Part shown: piece after piece, positions 28,966-36,691 of the stretch
Numbering within the stretch: the first letter of the stretch is position 1
Layout of the letters: each line of letters opens with the position of its first letter
Assembly: GCF_011764545.1 (NCBI RefSeq)
Contig: NZ_AP022870.1
Span: 5,502,001 to 5,566,000 of the forward strand
Length of the DNA: 64,000 nucleotides
Origin: Phytohabitans flavus
Lineage (GTDB): Bacteria; Actinomycetota; Actinomycetes; Mycobacteriales; Micromonosporaceae
Direction of reading: 5' to 3'
The notes under the pieces: model-generated
The model's input: only the letters and a program-made list of their open reading frames with translations
Told to the model about the DNA's origin: nothing
The model's database searches: none
Made by a program: the position numbers and the translations under genes

Positions 28966-30456
28966 CTAGGCGTTCGTACACACCGTCCCGTTCAGGCGGA
29001 ACTCGGCCGGGCGGTTGTTCGTACCGCTGTAGCTGGCCTGGAAGCCAAACGTCTGGCTGCCGTTGGTCGGGATCGCGCCGTTCCAGCCGACGTTCCGCGC
29101 GGTCACACCGGTACCGCTCTGGGTCACGGTCGCGTTCCAGGCGTTGGTGACCTGCTGGTTGCCGCCGAAGCTCCAGGTCAGCGTCCAGCCGTTGATCGCC
29201 GCGGCGCGGTTGGTGATCGTCATGTTCGCGGTGAAGCCGTTGCTCCACTGGTTCAGCTGGTACGCCACCGTGCAGCTGCCGGTCACCGGCGGCGTGGTCG
29301 GTGGAGTGGTGGGCGGGGTGGTCGGCGGCGTCGTGGGTGGCGTGGTGGGCGGGGTGGTTACGGTACCCACCGGCGGGAAGCGCAGCACCCGGTCGTCGTT
29401 CGCCGCGGGCGTGCCCCGGCCATCACGGTTGCTTGTCGCGACCCAGAGCCAGCCGTCCGGGCCGACCGCGACGGTGCGCAGCCGCCCGTACTGCCCCTGG
29501 AGCTCGGCGGTCGGGTTGCCCGAGGTGCCACCGCTGCCATTCAGCGGGACCTTCCACAGCCGGGTACCGCGGAGCGCGGCGACAAGCAGCGTGTTGCCGT
29601 CCACGGCCGCGCCGCTTGGCGACGCCTCGGCGGTGGTCCACTGCACGATCGGGTCGCGGAAGCGCGGGTCACCGGCCCGCCCCTCGACCGTCGGCCAGCC
29701 GTAGTTGCCGCCCGGCACGACGTTGTTGACCTCGTCCCAGGTGTTCTGCCCGAACTCGGCGGCGTAGAGCCGACCGGACGAGTCCCAGGCCAGCCCCTGC
29801 ACGTTGCGGTGGCCGAGGCTGTAGACAAGCGAGCCGGCGGTCGGGTTGTCCGGCGGTGTGCTGCCGTCCGGCCGCATCCGCAGGATCTTGCCGTTGCGGC
29901 TCTGCGGGTTCTGCGCGTTCGCCGTGTTGCCGGCGTCACCGACGCCCGCGTAGAGCATGCCGTCCGGCCCGAACGCGATCCGGCCGCCGTCGTGGATGCT
30001 GGCCCGAGCCAGCCCGGTCAGGATCGGCGTCTGGGTCTGCGGGTTGGCGAGCGTGAACCGGACGATCCGGTTGTCCGAGGCCGACGTGAAATACGCGTAC
30101 ACGAATGCGTCCTGCGCGTATGTCGGGGAAACCGCGAGCCCCAGCAGGCCGGCCTCGCCGGTCGCCGAGACGCCGCTGATCGTGGCCACCTGCTGTGCCT
30201 GCCCGCCGCCCGGTGGGATGCGCAGCACACGGCCACTGTTGCGCTCGCTGACCAGCGCGCTGCCGTCAGGCAGGAAGGCGAGGCCCCATGGCACGGTCAG
30301 CCCGCTCGCCGCGGTCTGCGGGCGGGACCAGTCGAAGTTGCCGTTGGCGAAGGTGGTGATCGGAGGCGCGGCGGGCGCGGTGGCCGCCGCGGCCAGCCCG
30401 GCACCGCCGGCGGTCGCCAGGACGGTGGCAAGGGCAATGACGATTCGGGTACGCAC
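28966..30456 (-). CDS. Secreted PQQ-type sugar dehydrogenase with CBM2
   Basis: 496 residues. Signal peptide (IVIALATVLATAGGAGLAAA) then a GSDH six-bladed propeller (about 35-360): LPDGSALVSERNSGRVLRI, GEAGLLGLAVSP, ARASIHDGGRIAFGPDG, SLGHRNVQGLAWD and NVVPGGNYGWPTVEG. These match glucose/sorbosone dehydrogenase-type pyrroloquinoline quinone enzymes. A (PTTPPTT)n linker leads to a C-terminal CBM2 (about 395-496) with terminal Cys pair and three Trp. The start is GTG 30456 with an AGGAG site. Targeting a sugar-oxidising enzyme to cellulose could feed electrons to oxidative polysaccharide enzymes, which is inference. Confidence 0.88.
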   Translation of the reverse strand: MRTRIVIALATVLATAGGAGLAAAATAPAAPPITTFANGNFDWSRPQTAASGLTVPWGLAFLPDGSALVSERNSGRVLRIPPGGGQAQQVATISGVSATGEAGLLGLAVSPTYAQDAFVYAYFTSASDNRIVRFTLANPQTQTPILTGLARASIHDGGRIAFGPDGMLYAGVGDAGNTANAQNPQSRNGKILRMRPDGSTPPDNPTAGSLVYSLGHRNVQGLAWDSSGRLYAAEFGQNTWDEVNNVVPGGNYGWPTVEGRAGDPRFRDPIVQWTTAEASPSGAAVDGNTLLVAALRGTRLWKVPLNGSGGTSGNPTAELQGQYGRLRTVAVGPDGWLWVATSNRDGRGTPAANDDRVLRFPPVGTVTTPPTTPPTTPPTTPPTTPPTTPPVTGSCTVAYQLNQWSNGFTANMTITNRAAAINGWTLTWSFGGNQQVTNAWNATVTQSGTGVTARNVGWNGAIPTNGSQTFGFQASYSGTNNRPAEFRLNGTVCTNA

Positions 30457-30521
30457 AGCGATCTCCTAGCTGATGGGCCGGTGCCCAGCCGGCCAGCAAT
30501 ACAGCGATCGCCGTCAATCTA

Positions 30522-31136
30522 TCATGCGTTCTTCGTCGCCACGAGCGATGCAAATGCGACGATGTTGTCCTGGTACCCGGTACTCCCGCCGACCCATTGG
30601 CCGCCGCAGGTGATCAGGCGGAGGCTTGGGCGGGTGTAGTCGCCGTAGACCCGGTCGGCGGGCAGTTTGGACTTGCCGAAGCGCTCGACGGAGTTGACCT
30701 CGAAGATCGCGATGGAACGGTCCCGTCGGGTGATCTCGACCTTGGCGCCGGGCTGGAGCTTGGGCAGCGAGAAGAAGATGGACGGGCCGTCCTTGGTGTC
30801 CGCGTGCCCGACAATCAGCGCAGGGCCGAATTCGCCCGGGGTCGGGCCACGGTCGTACCAGCCCGCCTCGTTGTGCCGGTGCACCGAGGGGACCGAGATC
30901 GAGCCGTCGTCGGCGAGGCCGACCCCGTGTACCGGCGCTCGCACGCCGATCGAGGGGATCTCGATGCGGATCGGCCGGCTCGATTCGAGCACCGGAAACT
31001 CGCGTGGCGGCGGCGTCGACTCGCGGGACAGGGCGTCCCAGAGTCCGGTGTCCTCGGTCAGCCCGGCGCCGACCGCGAGCACCCCGGCGAGCGCCACCAC
31101 GATGGCGATCGGGCCGGTGAACCGCGGGGCGGCCAT
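30522..31136 (-). CDS. Class F-type sortase, catalytic Arg not evident
   Basis: 204 residues: N-terminal anchor helix (PIAIVVALAGVLAVGAGL), then the sortase barrel with IRIEIPSIGVRAPVHGVGLA, ALIVGHADTKDGPSIFF (catalytic His) and SLRLITCGGQW (catalytic Cys, about residue 178). Sortases use an Arg on the next strand; here no Arg occurs after the Cys (ends GGSTGYQDNIVAFASLVA), so activity is uncertain. The gene starts 3 bp after the stop of the signal-peptide/C-terminal-helix protein, its likely partner. Confidence 0.82.
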   Translation of the reverse strand: MAAPRFTGPIAIVVALAGVLAVGAGLTEDTGLWDALSRESTPPPREFPVLESSRPIRIEIPSIGVRAPVHGVGLADDGSISVPSVHRHNEAGWYDRGPTPGEFGPALIVGHADTKDGPSIFFSLPKLQPGAKVEITRRDRSIAIFEVNSVERFGKSKLPADRVYGDYTRPSLRLITCGGQWVGGSTGYQDNIVAFASLVATKNA

Positions 31137-31139
31137 CGG

Positions 31140-31628
31140 TCAGGTCGTCTCGGCGCGGCGCCGGCGCAGCGTGTACACGCCGAGCAGCGCCCCGACGACG
31201 ATCGCGACCATGCCCCCGCCGACCAGCAGGCCGCCCGAACCGTCGTCGGCCATGCCGCCGAACCCGGTGGCCGGCCCCTCGCTGGGCCGCCCGCCCTCCA
31301 GCACGTTGAGCCGGGCCGAGGCCGCCTGGCCACCGTCGCAGCTCAGGCGCACGTCGTAGCGGCGGGGGTCCTTGTCGGCGGGCACTGTCACGGCCGCGGT
31401 CAGGACGTCGAACTGCGGGTACACCTTGACCTCGCCGAACGCGTCCGACTCCACAGTGGCCGGCTTGGTGTTGTCGTCGCAGCTCGCGCGGATGCCGACC
31501 AGGTATCCAGCCTGGACGGTCGCCGGATTGAGCTCGACATACGTCGCCGCGGCCCGGGCGGGCACCGCGGTGGTCAGGACCACAGCCAGCACGGCGGCGG
31601 CCGCTGCGATGGCGCCGCGTCCTCCCAT
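31140..31628 (-). CDS. Exported wall/membrane protein, probable sortase partner
   Basis: 162 residues: signal peptide (AIAAAAAVLAVVLTTAVPARA), an exported beta-rich domain (about 30-110) with two Cys (IRASCDD and RLSCDGG) that could form a disulfide, then PATGFGGMADDGSGG, a hydrophobic helix (LLVGGGMVAIVVGALLGVY) and RRRRAETT. Helix plus positive tail mimics a cell-wall sorting signal, with PATG in place of LPxTG. Its gene directly precedes the sortase gene. Function unknown. Confidence 0.7.
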   Translation of the reverse strand: MGGRGAIAAAAAVLAVVLTTAVPARAAATYVELNPATVQAGYLVGIRASCDDNTKPATVESDAFGEVKVYPQFDVLTAAVTVPADKDPRRYDVRLSCDGGQAASARLNVLEGGRPSEGPATGFGGMADDGSGGLLVGGGMVAIVVGALLGVYTLRRRRAETT

Positions 31629-31713
31629 GGTCGGATTCTCCCCGTGATCGAGGCGTCCTTCAAGTCGCCTTCTCGTGGGTGGGGCCCTGGGGTGGACACG
31701 GCGCCGCCGGTTC

Positions 31714-32850
31714 CTACGAAGCGGTGCAGGTGAGGGTCGGTGCGGTGTTGCTGCCGGTCCAGCTGGCGATGAAGCCGAAGGTGGCGGAGCTGTTCGGGCC
31801 GATCGCGCCGTTGTAGCCGGCGTTGGTGACGGTCACAGTGGACCCACTCTGCGTGTACGAGCCGCCCCACATCTGGTTGACCTGCTGACCGTTCGCGAAG
31901 GTCAGCCGCACGGTCCAGCCCCGCGTGGTCGCGGTACCCGTGTTCCGCACGGTGACCTCGCCCTGGAAGCCGCCCGGCCACTGTCCGACGGCCCGGTACG
32001 TCGCGACGCACCCGTCGCGCGGCGGCGCGGTGGTCGGCGGCGCGGTCGTGGGCGGTGCCGTGGTCGGTGGGGCAGTGGTCGGCGGGGCGGTGGTCGGCGG
32101 GGCGGTCGTGGGCGGCCCGGTCGTCGGGGTCACGCCACCGAGCGCCGCGGCGAGCGCCGGGTACCACCGGTCCGACATCTTCTGGTCGCCGGCCGCGTTG
32201 GGGTGCACGCCGTCGTACGTGTCGGTCGCGGTGTTGAAGCCGGTCCAGTGGTCGACCACCGTGATCGGCGACTGGCTCGTGGTCTTGCCCGCGGCCCAGC
32301 CGGGGATCGCGTTGTTGAACGTCACCACCCGCTGCCCGCACTCCGGGCACTGGCTCGTACCCATCGGGATGATCTTCGCGACCAGGATCCGCATGTTCGG
32401 GTTGCTGGCCCGCATCTGGTCGACAAGCTTCGAGAACGCGGCCAGGATGACGTCGGGCGACCGGTTGCTCCACACGTCGTTGGTGCCGAAGTGCATCATC
32501 ACGATGTCCGGGCGGGTGGCGGCGAGCCAGCCCACCAGCTGGTTCTGGTCGGCGACGTTGGTGGCCAGGAAGCCGCCGTGACCCTCGTTGTCGCCGTCGT
32601 ACGCCACGCCGCAGCCCTGCGGCGGGAGCGTGCCGACGAAGTCGACGTCGGTGAGGCCGCTGCTCCGCAGCCGGTTCCAGAGGGTGGCACGCCAGCAGCC
32701 GGGCGAGCCGGTGATCGAGTCGCCGAGCGGCATGACCCGCACCGGGGCGGCCGCACTGGCCTCCGGGGCAGTCATCACCTGCTGGGCGGCGATGAACGCG
32801 ACGACGGCCAGTAGGCCGGCGAGCAGGGACCTTCTCCACATGGACGGCAT
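31714..32850 (-). CDS. Secreted SGNH esterase (CE3-like) with CBM2
   Basis: 378 residues. Signal peptide (SLLAGLLAVVAFIAAQQVM) precedes an SGNH hydrolase domain (about 37-240): VRVMPLGDSITGSPGCWR (Ser), GHGGFLATNVADQN (Gly), MMHFGTNDVW (Asn) and TYDGVHPNAAGDQKM (Asp-His). These match carbohydrate esterase family 3 acetylxylan esterases and relatives. A (PPTTA)n linker follows, then CBM2 (about 275-378, CVATYRAVGQWPGGFQGEVT). It probably removes acetyl groups from xylan while held on cellulose; substrate inferred. ATG 32841 is an alternative start. Confidence 0.88.
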   Translation of the reverse strand: MPSMWRRSLLAGLLAVVAFIAAQQVMTAPEASAAAPVRVMPLGDSITGSPGCWRATLWNRLRSSGLTDVDFVGTLPPQGCGVAYDGDNEGHGGFLATNVADQNQLVGWLAATRPDIVMMHFGTNDVWSNRSPDVILAAFSKLVDQMRASNPNMRILVAKIIPMGTSQCPECGQRVVTFNNAIPGWAAGKTTSQSPITVVDHWTGFNTATDTYDGVHPNAAGDQKMSDRWYPALAAALGGVTPTTGPPTTAPPTTAPPTTAPPTTAPPTTAPPTTAPPRDGCVATYRAVGQWPGGFQGEVTVRNTGTATTRGWTVRLTFANGQQVNQMWGGSYTQSGSTVTVTNAGYNGAIGPNSSATFGFIASWTGSNTAPTLTCTAS

Positions 32851-32962
32851 TGAAACATGTAGATGCTTGCCAGCTCAACCGGTTCAGGAACTAAGTTTGT
32901 CGTACCGTCGCATTAGAATGTGTGTACGAACACGGCTCGTCACTTTAGGTTAGGAGACTGCT

Positions 32963-33595
32963 GTGACCGGCGCCCCTCCCCCTTACGCCACCCTGCTCGC
33001 TTTCACCCGTTATGTCGGTCGCACCGGCCCCCGCAAGGCCACCTTCGTCTCCGGCCTGCGCCGGCAGCGCGAGTCCGGCTCCGGCTTCAACCCGCACGGC
33101 ACGCTGGTCAAGGCGCTCAAGGCGGACATACAGTTCCGCACCGGCGGAGCCCACCTCACCGCCGCCGTCGACCTGGTCCGACCACGCTGGCGCCCGCTGT
33201 ACGAGGTGCTCACCCCCGGCGCCCTCGCCTACCTGGGCACACTCGGCGATCCGGCGGCCGTCGGCGTGGCACAGACGCGCGACGCGCTCGGCGTGCTCGG
33301 CGGCCTCTCCATCAAGGTCAACCCGCACCTCGGCGTGCGCTACGACGACGGCCGGGCCGAGGCGGTCCGCCTGCACTTCGACCCCGACCCGCCGGCCGAC
33401 GAGGCGCTCCTGGCCACGCTCCACCTGATGTCCCGCCACATGCCTCAGGTGCTGCCGCACGCCACGCCCGTCGTCGTAGACGTGCGCCGCGGAAAGATCC
33501 ACCGGCCCGACCCGGCGACGAAGCCCGAGGAAGTCGAGCGCTGGCTGACCGGCGAGGCCGCCGCTTTCGCCACGATGTGGACCGCGGTCGCCTGA
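32963..33595 (+). CDS. Conserved actinobacterial protein, unknown function
   Basis: 210 residues with no recognised domain. Cytoplasmic, basic N-terminus (YVGRTGPRKATFVSGLRRQR), a central region with FRTGGAHLTAAVDLVRP and YLGTLGDPAAVGVAQTRDAL, and IKVNPHLGVRYDDGRAEAVR. GTG 32963 has a TAGGAG site 6 nt upstream. It precedes trmB but a strong hairpin separates the two. Confidence 0.65.
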   Translation: MTGAPPPYATLLAFTRYVGRTGPRKATFVSGLRRQRESGSGFNPHGTLVKALKADIQFRTGGAHLTAAVDLVRPRWRPLYEVLTPGALAYLGTLGDPAAVGVAQTRDALGVLGGLSIKVNPHLGVRYDDGRAEAVRLHFDPDPPADEALLATLHLMSRHMPQVLPHATPVVVDVRRGKIHRPDPATKPEEVERWLTGEAAAFATMWTAVA

Positions 33596-33607
33596 CACAG
33601 GCAGTTT

Positions 33608-33643
33608 GGCGGCGCCGGTCGAGGGGGCGCGACCGGCGCCGCC
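33608..33643. terminator. Strong hairpin between the 32963 gene and trmB
   Basis: Perfect 14-bp stem (GGCGGCGCCGGTCG with its complement), 8-nt loop. No T-run. It follows the stop by 12 bp and ends 16 bp before the trmB start. Confidence 0.75.
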
Positions 33644-33659
33644 GTATCCTTGGCGAGTT

Positions 33660-34349
33660 ATGTCGACAGGCACCCACCTCGCACGTGTGCGCACCTTTCA
33701 TCCCCGCCGCGGCCGGATGAATGGGCGCCACGCGGACGCGCTCACCCGGCTCTGGCCACGCTGGGGGGTCGCCATCCCCGAGACGCCGACCACCCGGCTC
33801 GACCTCGACGCGCTCTTCGGGCGGCAGGCGCCGGTGGTGCTGGAGATCGGCTCCGGCATGGGCGAGGCGACGATCGAGATGGCCGCCGCTGACCCCGCCC
33901 GCGACTACCTCGCCGTCGACGTGCACACCCCCGGCGTGGCCAGCCTGCTCGCCGTGGTCGAGGAGCGCGGGCTGACCAACGTGCGGGTCGGCCTCGGCGA
34001 CGCGATCATGCTGCTGCGGCACATGCTCGCGCCGGCGAGCCTCGACGCGGTGCACGCCTTCTTCCCTGACCCGTGGCCCAAGGCACGCCACCACAAGCGC
34101 CGGCTCTTCCAGCCCGACCACGTGGCGCTGCTGCGCTCCCGGCTCGCCCCCGGCGGCCGGCTGCGGTGCGCGACCGACTGGGCCGAGTACGCCGAGGTCA
34201 TGCTGGAGACCCTGAGCGCCGACCCGGACCTGGTCAACGAGCACGAGGGGTACGCGCCACGCCTGGCCGCCCGCCCGGTCACGAAATTCGAGCAGCGCGG
34301 CGTCGAGGCCGGCCGGGAGATCTTCGACCTGGGCTTCCGCCGCCGCTAA
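33660..34349 (+). CDS. trmB: tRNA (guanine-N7)-methyltransferase
   Basis: 229 residues. It makes m7G46 in tRNA. SAM-binding motif VVLEIGSGMGEATIEMA near residue 60, LAVDVHTPGVASLL, FFPDPWPKARHHKRRLFQPD (the TrmB signature, residues about 140-158) and TKFEQRGVEAGREIFDL at the C-terminus. The TATCCT sequence at 33645-33650 lies 9 nt before the ATG and could be a -10 element with a nearly leaderless message. Confidence 0.95.
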   Translation: MSTGTHLARVRTFHPRRGRMNGRHADALTRLWPRWGVAIPETPTTRLDLDALFGRQAPVVLEIGSGMGEATIEMAAADPARDYLAVDVHTPGVASLLAVVEERGLTNVRVGLGDAIMLLRHMLAPASLDAVHAFFPDPWPKARHHKRRLFQPDHVALLRSRLAPGGRLRCATDWAEYAEVMLETLSADPDLVNEHEGYAPRLAARPVTKFEQRGVEAGREIFDLGFRRR

Positions 34350-34370
34350 CGTGCACCACAGTAGACAGTC

Positions 34371-35405
34371 CTAAGTGGATTCCACGCGCCCGTCTAACGC
34401 ATCGGTGAGAAGGCCGCTCGACGCCGGATCGAGCACGAGATAGCCGGCCGCCACCAGGTTGAGCACCGGCACAAGCTGGTGCTCGACCTCGCTCGACGGC
34501 ACCAGGCCGAGCACCCCGTACGCCACCGCCTCCGCCATAGCCTGCCGGTCGACCGGGTCGTCGTGCACCATCACCGCGGTCCAGCCGAGCGCCGCGCCCG
34601 CCTGCCACTGAGCCACCGTGGGGTTGACGAGTACCCGTACCACGGGGCCCCGATGCGAGCGGAGCCAGTGCACCTGGGCGACCGCCTCGGGACCCTGCTC
34701 GCGTACCACCGCCAGCCGGTGCGCGATCAGCGTGGTGACCACCCGGTCCACCACCAGTCCCGGGTTGCCCACAGCCACCGCGAGCACCGGACGTCCCACC
34801 GGTGACGGCTCCTCGGCCTGGTCGGCGGGCGGCGGTGCGGGCCGAGCGGGCGGCGGCGTGCCCAGCTTCGCGTACACCCGGCGCCGGTGGTTTTCGACCG
34901 TGCCCGCGCTGATGCCGAGCAGCTCCGCGACCTCGCCGATGTTGTGTCCGGAGCGCAGCAGCAGGAGGATCTCGCGCTGGCGGGCAGTGAGCGCGGCGCC
35001 GTTCGCGGTCTGCCAGGCCCCGGCCGGGAGTGCGCGGAGCACGGCGAGGAGGCCGCCGAGGCCATGCGTGTACGGCACGAGCGCGGCCAGGCCGGCGTCC
35101 CGGAGGGCGGCCAACTCGGCGGTCGACAGCCGCTCGTACGCCAGCACCACCGCGACGCCCGGGAGCCGCTCACGGAGCGCGCGGAGCGCCGGCACGCGCT
35201 CGCCCGGACCCGGCCCGCCATCGACGAGCACGACGTCCGGCCGCTGCGACTCGACGAGCGGGATCAGCTCGGCGTCACCGGTGACCTGCCCCACGAGGGT
35301 GAAGTCCGGCAGCGTGCCGAGGTAGGCCGCCAGCGCGTCGCGGCGGAGCCGATCACCGGAAAACACCGCGATGCGGCTGGGTCCCGGCGCACTTCCACTG
35401 CCCAT
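34371..35405 (-). CDS. LuxR-type regulator with a central helix-turn-helix
   Basis: 344 residues. Residues about 10-120 look like a receiver domain (RIAVFSGDRLRRDALAAYL, PDVVLVDGGPGPGERVPALR). The LuxR helix-turn-helix follows at about 140-195 (LTARQREILLLLRSGHNIGE and LGISAGTVENHRRRVYAKLG). Unusually another alpha/beta half follows (about 215-344, VGRPVLAVAVGNPGLVVDRV, VNPTVAQWQAGAALGWTAVM) that also looks receiver-like and lacks obvious phosphorylation residues. Normal LuxR regulators end with the helix-turn-helix. ATG 35405 chosen; an in-frame ATG at 35465 adds 20 residues. It converges on trmB and is divergent from the next regulator. Confidence 0.8.
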   Translation of the reverse strand: MGSGSAPGPSRIAVFSGDRLRRDALAAYLGTLPDFTLVGQVTGDAELIPLVESQRPDVVLVDGGPGPGERVPALRALRERLPGVAVVLAYERLSTAELAALRDAGLAALVPYTHGLGGLLAVLRALPAGAWQTANGAALTARQREILLLLRSGHNIGEVAELLGISAGTVENHRRRVYAKLGTPPPARPAPPPADQAEEPSPVGRPVLAVAVGNPGLVVDRVVTTLIAHRLAVVREQGPEAVAQVHWLRSHRGPVVRVLVNPTVAQWQAGAALGWTAVMVHDDPVDRQAMAEAVAYGVLGLVPSSEVEHQLVPVLNLVAAGYLVLDPASSGLLTDALDGRVEST

Positions 35406-35691
35406 GGGCCGCCCCTGGCGAGGAGCACAGTCTCCATCGACGAGCACAGATTTATCAAACAGCATAGCCGCTGCCGGTATGGCTTATCTACAGGAACACC
35501 GACGATGAACGGCCAGTGTGGACAGTCCGCGCCGGGCGGCCGGGGCTGGGGCCGAGGGTGGCGTACGCCAGAGGGGGCTCGGCCCCTGCCGGTCCGGGTT
35601 GCGGCCGGGATCACTCTCACACTTGTCACCGGGGCGGTAAAGGATCTACGGTCAGCGCAGCTGCGCCATGTCGCAGATGCGTCAACGAGGG

Positions 35692-36669
35692 ATGTGCACC
35701 GTGCTCCAGGCCGCCGGGCTGAGCGCCGCGGAGGAGTCCACGTACCTGTCGCTGGTGCGCCAGGGCAGCGCCCCACTCCCCCAGCTCGCCGACCGGATCG
35801 GCCTCACCGCGGCGGGCACCCGTCGCGCGGTCGCCGGCCTCCAGCGCAAGGGTCTCGTACACCGCACCCCGCCGCCACAGGAGCGGGTCGTGCCGGTGCC
35901 GCCCGACCTGGCCGTGGAGCAGCTGGTGCGGCGCCGCATGGAGGAGCTGGAGCGTACCCGCGAGGCCGCGCTCCTGCTCGCTGACGAGGCCGAGCACCTG
36001 GTGGCCGACCGGAGCACCGAGGAGCTGATCGAGATCGTCTCCGGGCGGGCGGCGGTGGGGCGCGCGTTCGACCGGGTGCAGCGTACGGCGCGCAAGGAGA
36101 TGCGGGTGCTGACCGCGCCGCCGTACGCCAAGGGCACCGGGGTCAACCGCACCCAGCTCGACCGCGAGGCCGCCGGTGTCAGCTACCGGGCGGTGTACGA
36201 CGCGAACGCCCTCGCCGACCCGGACATGGCCGCGGCCGCCGCCACCCATTTGCGGGCTGGTGAGCAGGCACGGCTCGTCGAGACGCTGCCGACCAAGCTG
36301 GCGATCGCCGACCGGGAGTTGGCGCTGCTGCCGCTCGCGTACGCCACAGCTGCCCACGACGCCGCCCTGCTGGTGCACCCGTCCGGGTTGTTGGACGCAC
36401 TTATCGCCCTGTTTGAGACCATCTGGGCGGTCGCCACGCCGCTCGCGCTCGGCGACGACGACCAGCCGACCGCCGATGCCGGCTTCACCGCCGCCGACCG
36501 GCAGCTGCTGTCGCTGCTGGTGGCCGGGCTCACCGACGAGGCGGCCGCGGCTCGGCTGGGTGTGAGCCGGCGCACGGTGGTCCGCCGGGTACAGCACCTG
36601 ATGGAGCTGACGCACTCCCGCTCCCGACTCCAGCTCGGTTGGCAGGCGCGAGAGCGCGGGTGGCTGTAA
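35692..36669 (+). CDS. TrmB/LuxR hybrid transcriptional regulator
   Basis: 325 residues. Two DNA-binding regions: an N-terminal winged helix of TrmB type (VLQAAGLSAAEESTYLSLVR, LADRIGLTAAGTRRAVAGLQ) and a C-terminal LuxR-type helix-turn-helix (ADRQLLSLLVAGLTDEAAAA, LGVSRRTVVRRVQHLMELTH). The centre resembles the phospholipase-D-like effector domain of TrmB regulators (ELIEIVSGRAAVGRAFDRVQ). This architecture is common in actinomycetes; ligand unknown. ATG 35692 has ACGAGGG upstream; ATG 35668 is an alternative. Divergent from the LuxR-type gene across about 290 bp. Confidence 0.82.
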   Translation: MCTVLQAAGLSAAEESTYLSLVRQGSAPLPQLADRIGLTAAGTRRAVAGLQRKGLVHRTPPPQERVVPVPPDLAVEQLVRRRMEELERTREAALLLADEAEHLVADRSTEELIEIVSGRAAVGRAFDRVQRTARKEMRVLTAPPYAKGTGVNRTQLDREAAGVSYRAVYDANALADPDMAAAAATHLRAGEQARLVETLPTKLAIADRELALLPLAYATAAHDAALLVHPSGLLDALIALFETIWAVATPLALGDDDQPTADAGFTAADRQLLSLLVAGLTDEAAAARLGVSRRTVVRRVQHLMELTHSRSRLQLGWQARERGWL

Positions 36670-36691
36670 AACCTGGCATCCTTGAACAGCC

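Noticed and set aside
29290-29370. Short tandem repeats in the sugar dehydrogenase and SGNH esterase genes as possible CRISPR or satellite arrays
   Set aside because: They encode PTTPPTT-type linkers in frame before the CBM2 modules; normal for secreted enzymes. No CRISPR array is seen in the window.
35516-35722. Small open frame between the two regulators
   Set aside because: Low-complexity Gly/Arg/Pro sequence, overlapped by the true regulator start; no ribosome-binding site.
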